Positions 1 to 11,417 of a DNA stretch of 64,000 bases are shown here, in pieces. The position numbers and the translations under genes are program-made. Every line of letters begins with the position of its first letter. Positions within the stretch are counted from its first letter, which is position 1. The notes beneath the pieces were generated by a model. The model saw only the letters and a program-made list of their open reading frames with translations, had not been told where the DNA came from and did not search any database. Source of the DNA: Bipolaris cookei (taxonomy: Eukaryota > Ascomycota > Dothideomycetes > Pleosporales > Pleosporaceae); assembly GCA_002286855.1 (NCBI GenBank), contig NRSV01000055.1, forward strand, positions 124,001 to 188,000, in the 5' to 3' direction.

Positions 1-563
1 CGCTCAACTGGCAAACCTTTGGCGCGAGCTCACAGATCAACGAAGCGCTCTTCACTGGCTCCAGCGGATACGTCCTTAAGCCTGCTGCCCTACGTGCGGG
101 TGGCTCCGGAAGCCTTGGCACTGGAAGGCGGAAGCAGCTCCGACTACACGTCGCGGGTGCGACGGACATTCCTCTGCCCAAAACACGCGACCCCAACGAA
201 ATCAAGCCTTACCTAACATGCACGCTTGTACACCCCAACGACCTGAACAACATGCCTCCAAAGCGCAAAACCGCCGTCTACAAACCCCATAAGCTTACTG
301 GGTTTATGCACAAAGACAACCCGCCTGCCACTGAACCCCTGTGGAAAGAAGTGCTTGAATGGGAGTACGAGGATAATGAGATGATCTTCTTACGCATGTT
401 GATTAAGAGCGATGACAGTTTCTCCAAGAACCCGCTTTTCGCCGTTGCTGCTGTGAGACTGATGTACGCTGTGCCGGGGTGGGTTTTTGTGCGCATGTTT
501 GATCTGGCTGGACACGACACTGCGTGTACAGTACTCGTCAAGTTTGAGTTTCTAGATATTTAG
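1..563 (+). CDS. Phosphoinositide-specific phospholipase C, C-terminal part (partial)
   Basis: The window opens inside an exon that stays open in frame 3 from the first bases to the stop at 561-563, about 187 residues. The first residues (LNWQTFG, then SSGYVLKPA) match the end of the PI-PLC Y catalytic box, and the rest fits the C2 domain that follows it in eukaryotic PLCs (RKQLRLHVAGATDIP, IKPYLTCTLVHP, then GWVFVRMFDLAGHDT and the terminal FEFLDI). Family knowledge: PI-PLC hydrolyses PtdIns(4,5)P2 to diacylglycerol and IP3 at membranes; the C2 domain binds Ca2+ and lipid. The X box, most of Y and any EF-hands lie outside the window, so activity cannot be judged. Internal ATGs are not starts. 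Confidence 0.85.
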   Translation, partial: LNWQTFGASSQINEALFTGSSGYVLKPAALRAGGSGSLGTGRRKQLRLHVAGATDIPLPKTRDPNEIKPYLTCTLVHPNDLNNMPPKRKTAVYKPHKLTGFMHKDNPPATEPLWKEVLEWEYEDNEMIFLRMLIKSDDSFSKNPLFAVAAVRLMYAVPGWVFVRMFDLAGHDTACTVLVKFEFLDI

Positions 564-2088
564 AAGAATTGAACTTGGAGTATGGGGGTAGGAGTGATCC
601 GGGTGGCTACTCTAGTGGCTTGTTGTATGGATTTCCCTGAGTAGATGGAGAGTCGTTGGGCAGATGCAGTTTCCGAAGGGGCTACAGACTTTGTAGTACC
701 TCTATTGACCTATTTCTTCAGTGCTATAGGCCCACCTACTACCTATGTAGTGTTTTGGAGTATTAGCTGTCAAAGATGACTATTGGGGAGGTTACTCACC
801 AGTGGATATTGCGCAATTTAAAGTCCCATATTCCTGAATGACATGGCCACAAAAAAGCCGTTAACCATCATGAATGTGCATCCTGCTCTCCAATTCCTAT
901 CCTCTTCTGCAAAATAACATACCACCCATATACCCCTACTCCAAAACGCACACTCCACCACTTCAGCCTGGCAAGCGGAGCATTTCTCCCCACTTATCCA
1001 CTATATCCACAGCGCCTCCAAACCGTTGATCTCCACCGCATGCGACACTCAGCGCATCGCCCCCTGCGCAAGGCCCCCAACCAAAAACGTCAATATTTCC
1101 GATGCAACACTTCCCACCCACGCGACGCATCTGCATCCTTCAATGCCGGCAGTGAGTACTCTAATCCTATACGCACCCATACGTCATACATACATCACTC
1201 ATCGCACAGCAAACGCAGTGCCCACACAAGTGTCTGCACTCCTTCTCGCACCACGCAACCCTTTTCTGCACTTGCGATCGCCCACGCAGCGGATTAGCCA
1301 ACCCCGTACTCGCCTGTGATACGGAGGGTGCGCGCACACGTTTGATACATAGCGCAGTTGAAGCGGGGGACGGGCCGTGGGGTGTAGGCGAGGCGAGGCG
1401 AGGTGGGTGGGTGGGGCCAACCTAGGGGGCACATCGCCCGTGGCGTGGATGCCCTGTTTCCCCCCAGCCCTAGCGTGCTGCGAGGTTTCTCGCTGTCGGA
1501 GGGATGGAGAAGGGAAGGGAAAAAGAAATGAGGGAGCGTGAATGTGGGGTTCTTTGCCTGTTTGGGAGATTGATAGAGGCAAGTGCGGGTGGGCTGTGAG
1601 CGAGCGGGTGCTAGAGATTATGTGTCAAGTAGGTGCATGTGTACGTAGATGAGGATAGGCCTGCATGAGATATGCGAGGTTCAGGTGTGCGACGATTCAT
1701 GAGTGCTGCGGGTTGTGGCAATGGGGAAACGGTGTGCTGGTCCCCTTGTTATCAACGCGGAGGCGAACAGTAGCGTGCGGAGGGTCCCAGGTGGATTTGA
1801 CTGGGCCGAAGGAACGCATAGCATTGGCGTGGTGCTATATTGTTTGTGCAGAGGCGTGAAGTTGGTGCGTCAAGGTTGATTGGTTGGGTTAGAGTGGAAA
1901 CGTAAACTTGCGAAGGAGGCTGTGTAGAGTAGGATGCAGCTCTGTGGCAAAGTATTTTGCCTATCACGTTTGCATGAAAGGTGTGCAAAACTATCTTTGA
2001 GTAATCACAAAATGCAGCCTCTAGCAGTAGTGTATTATCATAAAAGTAAAAAAAAAACGCTTCATTACAGCTCAAGTGCGCAGAGCTA
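564..2088. other. Convergent intergenic region without a gene
   Basis: About 1.5 kb between the 3' ends of the PLC gene and the UNC93-like gene. Open frames here are short, low in complexity and overlap in several frames. Short GCGAGG and GTGGG repeats lie near 1385-1420. No coding or RNA signal could be supported. Confidence 0.6.
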
Positions 2089-3653
2089 TCAGACTTTGTC
2101 ACCACTACGCAGTGGGTCCTTTGTACGCTCGCGTATCTCCTGCACAGATGCAAGGCCGTCTCTTTCTAGAATGTGATTCGGAATTACAGCACCCTCCTCA
2201 GTTTTGTCGTAATTCGTGTCCGTCATGTGGTAGATGCCCAGGTAATAGAAGCTTGCAATGCCCATGACATAGAAAAGCAATATGCCGCCTGCCTCGGCAA
2301 TAAATGGAATCTTGATACTGTCCAGGCCAAAGCAGATCGCTTCACCGGCGCCGAGAACGCCACGGAAGATGCCCACGTAGTGTGTGAGCTTCTGGGGTGA
2401 GTTGGTCAATGCGCCGATCCAGTAGTATACTATGTTGTGCCAGAGCTGGGAAAAGACCCAGTTGAGCATGAAGAGGACAAAGACCCAACCAAAGTTAGGG
2501 TCTTCCCAATCCGTGGCGTGACTTGGAGGATGGTCGCGGTCGTAACTGCGAGTGCGGATCTGGCTGGTGTTAATAGGTTGTATTCAAATGTAGAGTAGAT
2601 GATCTACCATTTCCCACACCCACGCAATGACAAGAGGCACACAAACACCAGTCAGCCCAATCAGCCCTCGTTTGCGTCGGCCCCATCCTGGGTAGTCCAA
2701 AACCCATTGGAGGGCCCATCCTGCGGGAATTTGCAGGACGACAGCAATAAATGACAGAAGGGATCGGGTGCGAAGGTTGTTGTTGAACGCTGGAAGTATG
2801 TAAGCAGCACATCAAATAGTTGTGTAGCAGATACTTACCATTCACTGACCCGCTGTATACGAGAAAACCCTCCGATGGAAGAAAGGCAGGAAGCATCAAG
2901 ACCAATATTGGGTCCGTGAATGCGAGCAAGTTTGCTCTCAGCTCATCCCAAGCCCCTCTTGGACGATCAACGGCTACAACTGACCCGTCGTCTCTTATGA
3001 GCCTGTGCGGTCGAAGCAGGAATAAGCAGAGCAAACCTCCAATGACCATGATAGTTATGAATGAGATGTATACCGACCGAGGGACGCCCGCAACAGTCTC
3101 AGAGTTTCGGTTGATGATCACGGGAATAATACCACTGATGACTGAACCAAGAGCTTGCATGTTCATCAAAATGGTTGCGTAGGATCCTTTTTCGCTCTCT
3201 TCGGGATACCCAGTTGCAGCATATCCGGCAGTGATGAATACCATTCCCGCGCCAATTCCAATAATTGGGCCAGCAGCATATGGATAGCCGGTCTTGCCCG
3301 TCTCATCGTAGTACCACAGCGATCCGACGTAGACAGCGTAAGTTTGAACACCGATGCACATGGTAAGGCCAGGCCCGAGTTTATTCAAGATGGAGCCGCC
3401 GAAGGAAGAGGAGAAGAACCATACTATATCTGTTATCAACGGCCTGAGACGCAAAACTCCAGCCCTTTTTACCTGCACACAGTGTCGCGTTGACAACCTG
3501 GACAACTTGAGCCGAGTCGGGCCTTCCACCTCCAGCACCGAGCAGATTAAGAGCAACATAAATGCCGGCAGAAGAGCCAACTCCCAGGCCAGCAATCAAC
3601 ATTTGAACCCACGGTCCATGGTAGCGGAATTGTGGCAGGTTCAGAAGCCCCAT
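2089..3653 (-). CDS. UNC93-like major facilitator protein
   Basis: Four exons on the minus strand: 3473-3653, 2839-3423, 2608-2789 and 2089-2559. The three introns are 48-49 nt, and the joins give 472 residues in one frame. The protein has about eleven hydrophobic helices. Exon 1 carries PWVQMLIAGLGVGSSAGIY and exon 2 runs through VWFFSSSFGGSILNKLGPG, the arrangement of the fungal UNC-93/DUF895 branch of the MFS (compare the S. pombe UNC93-like proteins). Those proteins are polytopic membrane proteins of unclear substrate; animal UNC93 regulates K+ channels or receptor traffic. The start at 3653 is chosen because the family has a short N-terminus and the upstream frame (to 3782) is AT-rich and unlike protein. 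The tail is hydrophilic and charged. Confidence 0.85.
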
Positions 3654-4425
3654 AACGCTTGACGCTTTTGAAAAAACAAAAAGATCAGAAAAAACACTGC
3701 GACACACGAGTAAATCGGAATTAGACTGAACAACTTCGGTCCAAGAAAAATTGTCACAGTTGCAAGAATTATAAAAAAACAAGTCAGTGTGGGAAACATT
3801 AGCTTTAAACCACTAATCTTCATGGATTCGCACACCTATCTATAATTCCAAAAGTCCAGGGTGCCTTGATATAGCGCTATGCAAAGCGACAGGAACCCAC
3901 GCATCTCAACACGGGAGCAGAACAAGGGTTCACAACGGGTCGAGGCGTTCACCGATAAACAAGAGTCAAGAAATAAATGACTAGGGTTGCATTATGTGGC
4001 TGTTAGGGTGGTCGCTGATCCACCCGCTGCCATTCGGTGGGCAAAACATCACTAGGGGTCGAGGTTAGCGCAAATGCAAAAACCGGTCCGGCACCGAACC
4101 ACAAACTGGGGTGATAACGGCGCGTCCAAGCATAAGATTCGAAAGACAGATCCCTATGTCAAACTAGCTGACTCGCAAGGCGCGCATGTCGGGCCTGTCT
4201 ACCAGCGACTGATGGCAAGATCCGACAATATGGACATTGGTAGTTGGAGGCCATTGGAGACGCCTAGACCTGCACTGGCTGGCGCGTTGTGCTAAAACAC
4301 AGTTTAGTGAGTTTTGGAGAGAACAGTGGCGGGCTGAATCCATACACCAACGGCATTTTTGAAGCAGAAGATTGCTGCGAAGATTACTGCATTGGAATCG
4401 AGATTGTGCTCTGCTATTCGTTTGC
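3654..4425. other. Intergenic region upstream of the UNC93-like gene
   Basis: About 770 bp between the UNC93-like start and the end of the AlkB-like gene, both on the minus strand. It should hold the UNC93 promoter and the AlkB 3' UTR. AT-rich tracts lie at 3660-3790. No further gene is seen. Confidence 0.5.
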
Positions 4426-5487
4426 CTAATCCCATACCTGGCGACAACTAACATTGATGCGCTTGGTGCTCATGTAGCCTTTCCATTTCTTGTAGGCTTT
4501 CTCTTCCGCTGGCGTAGCTCCAGGAGTGCCGACCGGCCAACTGGCAAGATGAGGCGGACATGTGCTTGGTATACAGCGAGCCATTGCATGCCAAGCCCAT
4601 CGTGCATCGCCTGTTAGATGCACGACGTCGCCGCTATGAACACGAATAGCGACGCTCCTAGGAGCATTTTCTCCTTGTCCATCATCCTCGCCCTTTGCCA
4701 TGATGAATATGCCGTCACAACCCACACTGAAGCTCGCGAGCGCACGTTGGCATTGTTCGCTTACATCGCGATGTACAGGCATGAAGTCCTTGGCCGAGTA
4801 CATTAATACTACACCAGACTCTGGCCGGATATGAGGGAAAAGACCAGTGACAAGCCTCGATAAATCTTCGGGAAATGGAGTAGCATGTTTTGCGTAGCTG
4901 CGAGTTGGCCAGTCGTACTGCTCACCAAGTGTGAGCCATCGAAGTTTCGAGTAAAGAAACTGCTCGTTGTTTAACGGTTTTTGCTTATCAGGTGACTTCG
5001 GTATAAGGCAATCAGCCTCAGCTGCCCGGTCGCGAAGAAAAAAGTTGCTGTCAAATCGCGAGGGCTCAGACGTGGACTTAGGTGGATAAGGGATATCGAA
5101 ATCGGCCTGGAGGTTGATCTTGTGTCCAGGATCCGCCAGGTCCCTGTGCATTAAGCACGATGTGAACAAAACCTGCGTCTCGGAAGGAAGTAATCGTGAG
5201 ATGACTTGAAGGCCGGGGAAATCACGATGTTCAAAGATTTGCGCGTCATCTACTGATGATGACAATGGTTTACCGCCAGCGTAAGCCATGCAAGCGGTTT
5301 CAATCTGAGCTGCTGGGATGACACCGGCAGGACGCCAAATGTCTTTCCAGTCTTCGCTGAACTCATTACGTTTGCTTAGGTCAAATATGGCTGGATCATT
5401 CTCCAAGTCGGCTTTGCGCATGCTCTGGTAGCGCCAGTGCTCCTTTTGGATGAACTGTGGTGGGGTGGCGTGTGTGTCATGATGCAC
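4426..5487 (-). CDS. AlkB/ALKBH1-type Fe(II)/2-oxoglutarate dioxygenase
   Basis: A single exon encodes 353 residues. The non-haem iron triad is visible: HRD at 239-241 (inside MPVHRDVSE) and the distal His at 300 (WAWHAM). The 2-oxoglutarate-binding RxNxxxR follows at 343-349 (RINVSCR). The double-stranded beta-helix segments FSVGCDGIFI and IRVHSGDVVHLTG lie between them. This is the ALKBH1-like pattern; relatives oxidatively demethylate DNA or RNA bases (tRNA m1A, DNA N6-methyladenine, abasic-site lyase), in nucleus, cytosol or mitochondrion. The C-terminus ends just after the arginine, as in fungal relatives. The N-terminal ~100 residues are less conserved, so a further 5' exon cannot be ruled out. 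The substrate is not readable from sequence. Confidence 0.9.
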   Translation of the reverse strand: MHHDTHATPPQFIQKEHWRYQSMRKADLENDPAIFDLSKRNEFSEDWKDIWRPAGVIPAAQIETACMAYAGGKPLSSSVDDAQIFEHRDFPGLQVISRLLPSETQVLFTSCLMHRDLADPGHKINLQADFDIPYPPKSTSEPSRFDSNFFLRDRAAEADCLIPKSPDKQKPLNNEQFLYSKLRWLTLGEQYDWPTRSYAKHATPFPEDLSRLVTGLFPHIRPESGVVLMYSAKDFMPVHRDVSEQCQRALASFSVGCDGIFIMAKGEDDGQGENAPRSVAIRVHSGDVVHLTGDARWAWHAMARCIPSTCPPHLASWPVGTPGATPAEEKAYKKWKGYMSTKRINVSCRQVWD

Positions 5488-6120
5488 AGAACCCTTCTAC
5501 ATTCCCTGTCAGCCAGACCCATTCAAACTCATGTGAGAGACATACGAACGCGTTCGACGGCATCCGTTGACAAGTTCATGGTGAGAGCGCAGCGACAAAA
5601 GTGTTGCGGGGCAGGACGTGTTGGCGCACGGAATGGAAACTGCCTTAGAGGCAAGACAGGTAGTAGTCGCCTCAGGCTTTGCATCAACCAAGACTGAGTA
5701 TTAGACGCAGGGCAATGGTTTAATCAGACAAGTAGTTTCGTCCCTGCAATGCAAGGAAGGACAGGAAAAGGCTTCAAGGCAAGCCACCTCGTGTGTACGC
5801 TTATCGATAAGCGCAACATTTTGCATCTTGCACTAATACATATGTATCTACTTCTATTATTATCCTGGTGCACAGAGTTGTTAGTTGCGTTTCTAGAACA
5901 CAGTATCATGCGATCACTGTGGAGATCAACTTCAGGTTGTTCATAAAATTACCCGTACCTTACTATAAAAGTATCCCAGAAATATCTCTCGTGACAATTC
6001 AAACCTTAACACACTTATACCTCTACTGCAAGTTCCTGCACGACCTTTCTAACTTGATGTAGTCGTGCTGACTTTGTCCTAGTGGTGCTGAAAACACCAC
6101 CCACCACTTCGCTGCCCACC
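5488..6120. other. Divergent intergenic region
   Basis: About 630 bp between the AlkB-like start (minus) and the LysM relic (plus). It is AT-rich from about 5810. Short frames in it have no protein-like character. Confidence 0.5.
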
Positions 6121-8780
6121 ATGCGCCATACAGTCCCCCAATCTATTTTCTCCTGTTGTACAAACTCATCACTTGCTCTCGGCCGTGCTGTGCTACGACT
6201 CTCAAGTTATCTCGATTCCAAGATTCCCATTGACCCGTGATATCACTTCGATTGGTGGAATGTACGGCGTTCCAGCTTGTATCGAATTTGATGAAGAAAT
6301 CTCTCACAGACCTGCTTTCAGTCAGTTGGGTCGACAGACTGAAAGCCTGATAAGGCCAGTTTCCATCCGGGATTTCCTATTTAGGTTTTCAGTCTGTCGA
6401 TCCAACTGACTGATAGCAAGTCTGCTACCTACAACATCAAGCCAGCGGATACTTTCAAGTAGGTGCCACAAACACAATCAGTGTCCATTGAGCAACTGCT
6501 CGACTCAAATGGCCTGTCCTACAATGCAACTCTTTTCCCAAAGTCGGGCAAACTATGCATCTCCAACAAGTGCAAAGACTCACGTCTTGGCCGAGGATGA
6601 TATATTCGACTCGATAGCGAAGAAGGCTAGTATCCCACCCGTTCAGTTCAAAGCCTGGAATGCAAATTTCAACCAACTCTGCAGGTAACTATTTTAGGTT
6701 GATATCAAAAGGTGTGTGTTAGTTTTTTCGTCAGCAACTTGGAGCATTTCATTGGCGGTACTTTTTGCATCAGTAACCCTTACGGGGACTTTTCAATTCC
6801 TGATCAGCCAATCGTAACGGCTGTCCCGACGCCTGTGTAAGTAGAGACTCGCCTTCATTAAATCTCAAATTCTAGCTAATCATAGAACTGGGCCTGCGCC
6901 CTCGGACATTGCACTCAACGTCACATCGCGATGTGGTCAATTCTACAGAGTCGGCGCTGGTGATGACTGCTCAACGGTGACCTTGAAATTCAACATATTA
7001 CTCAATAACTTGTAGGTAGTGCCTGTTGCACGCGCATATAACATGACTGGCTCGAGTAGCTACTTTGTCAATCCTTTCATCGATATCAACTATTCCAACC
7101 TCTGGCTCAATGCGTCCTACTGCGTACAGCCGATTGCCGATATAACCACACACCCTGGATACGGAGGCTCGACAACGGTCACGCTGTCGCCTAATCCGGA
7201 CCCAGTTGATACTCCGGACCAAATAATCATTCCAATGGTGAACGATACTCGCGTAGATTGTTATACATAATTGTCGCAGCCTATGTAAGGCTGCAGAAGC
7301 AATGACTTTAGTTGAGGCGAGGTGTCAGATGTAAGTACCTGGATTCGTTGAACCTCAACCGAAGAACGTTCAGGGAACTCTATTACTACACTAGTACGTA
7401 AACACTGGGAGTCTATCAGGGAAATCAAAAGGACCCTTAGCGAACCTGATCTTAGCGCCCATAACCACCACGTATAAATAATGATAAGGCGGGTCGATAA
7501 TAGAGAGCACACACAATACGCAAATCAATTCACCGCACGTACGCGTGCGACAAACAACAACATCTATTTTTCTCACTGCACCTACGCGTGCAATAGTAAG
7601 TGAGGTAATTAAATCATTGATTGACTTTGTAACTTATGAATAGCAGCTACGTGTGGCTCAATGACACTTTGGTGGAGTCGACAGATTGCTAGGGTATTGC
7701 AGACGCTATTGATATTGAACATGAGGGGTTTGCGCTCTGAAACCCCTCGCTCGATCAGAACCCGGTGAACGCCGATAATGCAACCTACGACTATCCTTGC
7801 TCGGCCCAAGCCAGTGTGTCGTACTGTATTGGAATTGCACGTCCAACTCCTATTTGGGACGGCCAGTAATTTTTTGATAAATCCCACAAGAGGTGGCAAT
7901 TCGAGACTAACTTCACTAGAAAACCCCATCGTGATCAAGCCACCAAATGCTCGAGCGTCCGGGGTGATAGAAGGGTGCATATACTGGAAGGAAGTCTTTG
8001 AAGGAGATTATTGCGCAGGATTTCTACTCGGTTCGCTAATTATGGCTGACTTCTTCAAAATGAACCATTCGGTGGGAAAAGATTGTATTGTTCTGAATGT
8101 GGGCACCCGCTATTGCCTTTCCACATTGGAGATCGGCATCTGGGCTCCATCCAAGGATAAAATCTCTCCAGTCCGACTTCGAAAAAAGCACCTATCGGTA
8201 GCGGCACGCCGACAACAATCTAGGTAGGCCATCGCGTTCGACAATCGATATGTCTTTTGACTAACAACTAACAATATTACAGGATGGCATGGCCGCTGGC
8301 TGCACCAAATTCAAGAAGGTGATTGGAGGGGATGGCTGGTGGGCCATCGCCAACGCAAACTCGATTGCACAAACGGACTTCTACGCCTAGAATCTCGCAG
8401 TAGGATCCGACTGCCAAACCTTGCAGCCGGATTACTACGTGTGTGCGGGACGGGCTCCGCTCACGTCATTGGGTCTGGTAACTAAGACATCTACAGGACT
8501 ACCGCTTTTCTCATGGAACGCATTAAAAGGGCAATATGATTGCCCGGTAACGCCCATGCTAACTCCTACAAATTCGCGCCCGCCGCCACCGGGCCCAACA
8601 CAGGCGGGTATATTCTTCAATTACAACAAGTGGGTGTTGCAGAAAACTGGCTTTTATTGCTACGACATGGCAGCTGCGGCAGGCATCTCGTTGCATCGTT
8701 TCTACCAGCTAAACCCAGTCTTGAATGGTGACTGTATTGATCTTTGGTCGAATTACGCGTATTGTATTAGTGTAGCGTAA
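6121..8780 (+). pseudogene. Decayed multi-LysM secreted protein gene
   Basis: Remnants of at least four LysM modules lie in order but in changing frames: YNIKPADTF with LLDSNGLSYNATLF near 6425-6560, DSIAKKASI near 6600, CGQFYRVGAGDDCSTV near 6930-6985, then VIEGCIYWKEVFEGDYC at 7958-8120 and FYCYDMAAAAGISLHRF at 8650-8777. Intron-like joins survive near 6687, 6838 and 7010. Lesions: an apparent one-base insertion near 6573, a 94-bp inverted-repeat insertion at 6319-6412, several stops at 7690-7870, and a TAG at 8388-8390 where the LysM pattern expects Trp before Asn. Key Cys positions are lost (DTF for DTC). Intact relatives are secreted chitin-binding proteins, some of them effectors that mask hyphal chitin. 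The 5' end is approximate: ATG 6121 soon reaches a stop. Confidence 0.8.
6319..6412. mobile_element. 94-bp inverted-repeat (MITE-like) insertion
   Basis: Two 26-bp arms, 6319-6344 and 6387-6412, are inverted copies with one mismatch, both with ends reading CAGTCAGTTGG. They flank a 42-bp core without coding capacity. The element sits between residues that belong together in a LysM gene, so it is an insertion rather than a native hairpin. No perfect target duplication is visible; CTGCT occurs on both sides. The CAGT terminus is common in Tc1/mariner-derived MITEs, but no TA duplication is preserved, so the superfamily is open. Confidence 0.6.
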
Positions 8781-8907
8781 AGTCGTGGTAACTGATGTTG
8801 AACAAGTAGAAAATGATACTAAGCAATAGAGAGTAATATGTGAACTTTGTCCTCGCACCACCCCTGGTAGATCACATGTGTATAAAGGTGTAACTTCGAG
8901 TGAAGGT

Positions 8908-10067
8908 TTATTCCTCCTCGCAGAAACTCAACTGTATCTCACAAAGCTCAAAGAAATCTTCCAACTTACCTTCAGTATCATCATCATCATCATCATCATC
9001 CACAATCTTAATTCCCATCTTCGAAGCCGCAGCTCTGACGTCTTTCATAACCTCAGCAGCATCCTTGTAGCGACCGTTTTCAGCGTTGGCGATAATGGTG
9101 CTCAGGCGCGCATCTTCAATTTCATCAGGCATCTCGTCTTGTGACGCAGATGCATCTGCAAAGACGTTGTTGACAAGGCATTTTACGAAAACGGCCCAAT
9201 AGTACCTGCGATTCGTGTCTGATTAGAGTTGGACTTGTCGAATAAATCAACAGTACTTACAAGTATACTATCACACTACTATGCTCATTGTCTCCTGGGT
9301 AGATATCACCAGTCACGCTACCATCTATGATCCATTCGCCCTCGCTAAACGGCCATAGCGCATACCCTTCTTCCCTGACTCTGCGATCAAACTCTTCCAG
9401 CAAGATCGGGTTAGGATAAGTAGGACCCTGCAGGCTTTCCCTCGCGCTAGTAATGTCATCTTGCCTATTTTCCTCCTCAATCTGTGGTGCTAAGGTGGTA
9501 AGGAAACCCGTGATTGCGAGCAAAAAATCAGATCGCAGCCACACGAGCTCCGAGCAAAAGTTCCGTATGAAGACGGATCGTGAGTGGACGAACTGGAGCG
9601 CGGAAAGTAATCGTAATGTCCATCGGTAGTACAGGCTTAGTAGCTAGCGGTCGTTTTGTGACGGGTCTTGCGGGTGAGGTACATTCAGTGCTGGAAGCGA
9701 GTTCCACTCAATGGGCCCAGACTCAAGCCTTTCGACAATGACACCAATGTCGCTTTCCAGCGGCCCGAGATAGCTGGCTTGGTTGAGATGTAGAGCATCA
9801 AGATCTGCTGAGACAAACATGTACTAGAAAATTATGGGGTGCCCCTCTCTCAGAAGCTCATACGCTCCTCTTAAGCGCTTGCGCGCCCAACCCGGTCTTG
9901 TTCGCGAGTCCGGCATAAAGTCATTGGGCGCTTCCAGAATAAGTATGGTCTTGTACGTCCTCAGGAGCGAGGCTTGTTTCTTGGGGGATGTCCTCGTCTG
10001 GGAAAGAAAGTAGGTGCCTTTTGACTGGACGGGGCGGTGGGGCTTCGGATGAGAGGAAAGAACTCAT
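8908..10067 (-). pseudogene. Hypothetical protein gene broken by one nonsense codon
   Basis: Three exons fit in frame: 9957-10067, 9261-9823 and 8908-9205 (introns 133 and 55 nt), giving 324 codons. The only lesion is a TAG at 9644-9646 (codon 97) between QNDR and LLSLYYRW; a CAG glutamine codon changed by C-to-T would explain it. After the stop, WTLRLLSALQFVHSRSVFI followed by WLRSDFLLAITGF resembles the catalytic-loop region of fungal kinase-like proteins, but no HRD or DFG is seen, so that is weak. The C-terminal third is acidic and helical (MPDEIEDARL, VMKDVRAAASKMG) and ends in an eight-Asp run coded by an ATC microsatellite (8975-9001). Function is unknown. It is either a recent pseudogene or a natural truncation allele. 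Confidence 0.5.
8975..9001. repeat. (ATC)n microsatellite coding a poly-Asp run
   Basis: Tandem ATC triplets on the plus strand read as consecutive Asp codons on the minus strand near the end of the hypothetical gene. Its length is likely to vary between strains. Confidence 0.8.
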
Positions 10068-11417
10068 GCTGGCAATACCTTAGTTTTCAAGCAAGACTAG
10101 TGATGTGTTCGTTTGTTGCTACTACGCGAATTTGCGGTGTTTATTGGTCTGGTGTTGTGGTCAAGTCAGATAGGGATCAGTAGGATATATGATTGGCTGT
10201 CGCACCATTAGGTGCGGGTATCATGTATATACGTAGAACAGTCCGAAGAGAGTGTATATTGTTGTCTGTAGCATCCTAGCTCATTTTGAATGAAGGTCAT
10301 CCCACAGTGTCATTAGTAATAAGGGTTCCCGACAGTGACTGGCTGAGTAGGCTATGCCTTGCGTAGTGTAGAAGCAGCCGGTTATTGGTGACAAAACGAA
10401 ATAGCAGACGGCCCGTGCATGCCGCCCGCTGCGTAACCGAAAGCCAGCAATCTCCCTATGCACAAGTAATGTCCCATTAGCGTGAACTCCTTATCGAGGA
10501 ATTTTAGATCTAAGCGTAGCCGCGGCTAGCCTGATATGATGGTATGGAGAGGGGGGCTTTAACTGTACAAATAGCTAATATTACTCCACCACTTAGTGTC
10601 AGTCCTCCTGCCCTAACAGCCACTAATTATAAATTGGTAAGCGGGAATGATTACAATAAATGTGCAGAGCCATTGAATAGCGCGAGCCGAAGTACTAATG
10701 ACATCACTGGGACATTCATGAGCCTACTCTTTCCACGACCCATGACGTAAGAGACGAGGCAAGGACAAGGAGAGAAAGGGAGCCTCAAAGAACATACAGT
10801 CTCCAGGATCCTAATTCCTCAGTTTTATATGTTTGCATGTACTAGTTGTTTCTATTTTCTTTTTCCCTTTGTCCTCATATTAAACAACATGGATACCAAA
10901 CTACCACAAACATCACTAAACCCAGACACCCAAGTATCACGACAGCCCTAATACGTAAAATTTAGATTAATATTTATTTACTTGAACTATTGCAGCTGTC
11001 CGAACCTAAATCAGGCACTGAGGGAGTGATCGCGTGACTCCGGTTCCCCACGGATACCTGGGCACGGATCCAGGAGTAGATCAACCCTTTTTCCTTTGAA
11101 CGTAGAACAGAGATAGCAATGAACCATGATTACTTGCCACTCCCACTCACCCGCACGGCGTGTGCACCGTGCAACTAGCTGTATTGACTTAGACATCTTG
11201 CTAACACCAAGCGCTGGCTAGCCAATAGAGTCCATTCAACAGCAGCCAATATCATGAACTAAAGTACTTTTCACACCCACGTACTTTATTAGAGCTCGTA
11301 TAATACTAAAAATACAACAACACAAGTCTAAATAAAAACAACAGTCAAATAAACACAACGTTTAATATATATTCACCACGCAACGTTTTCATACACCGTT
11401 TTACCATCTCCTATATC
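10068..11417. other. Gene-free AT-rich stretch
   Basis: About 1.35 kb between the broken hypothetical gene and the cyclase gene. It is AT-rich, with stops in all frames. The few short frames (for example 10544-10750) show no recognisable protein. It may be old degraded repeat DNA, but no terminal repeats are visible. Confidence 0.5.

Noticed and set aside
1026..1582. Overlapping frames of 85-127 codons on both strands
   Set aside because: Low-complexity His/Pro/Arg-rich text in several frames at once, typical of GC-skewed intergenic DNA, with no intron signals or motif.
9824..9956. Frameshift in the hypothetical gene near 9920
   Set aside because: A 133-nt GTACAA...TTCTAG intron restores the frame, so no frameshift is needed.
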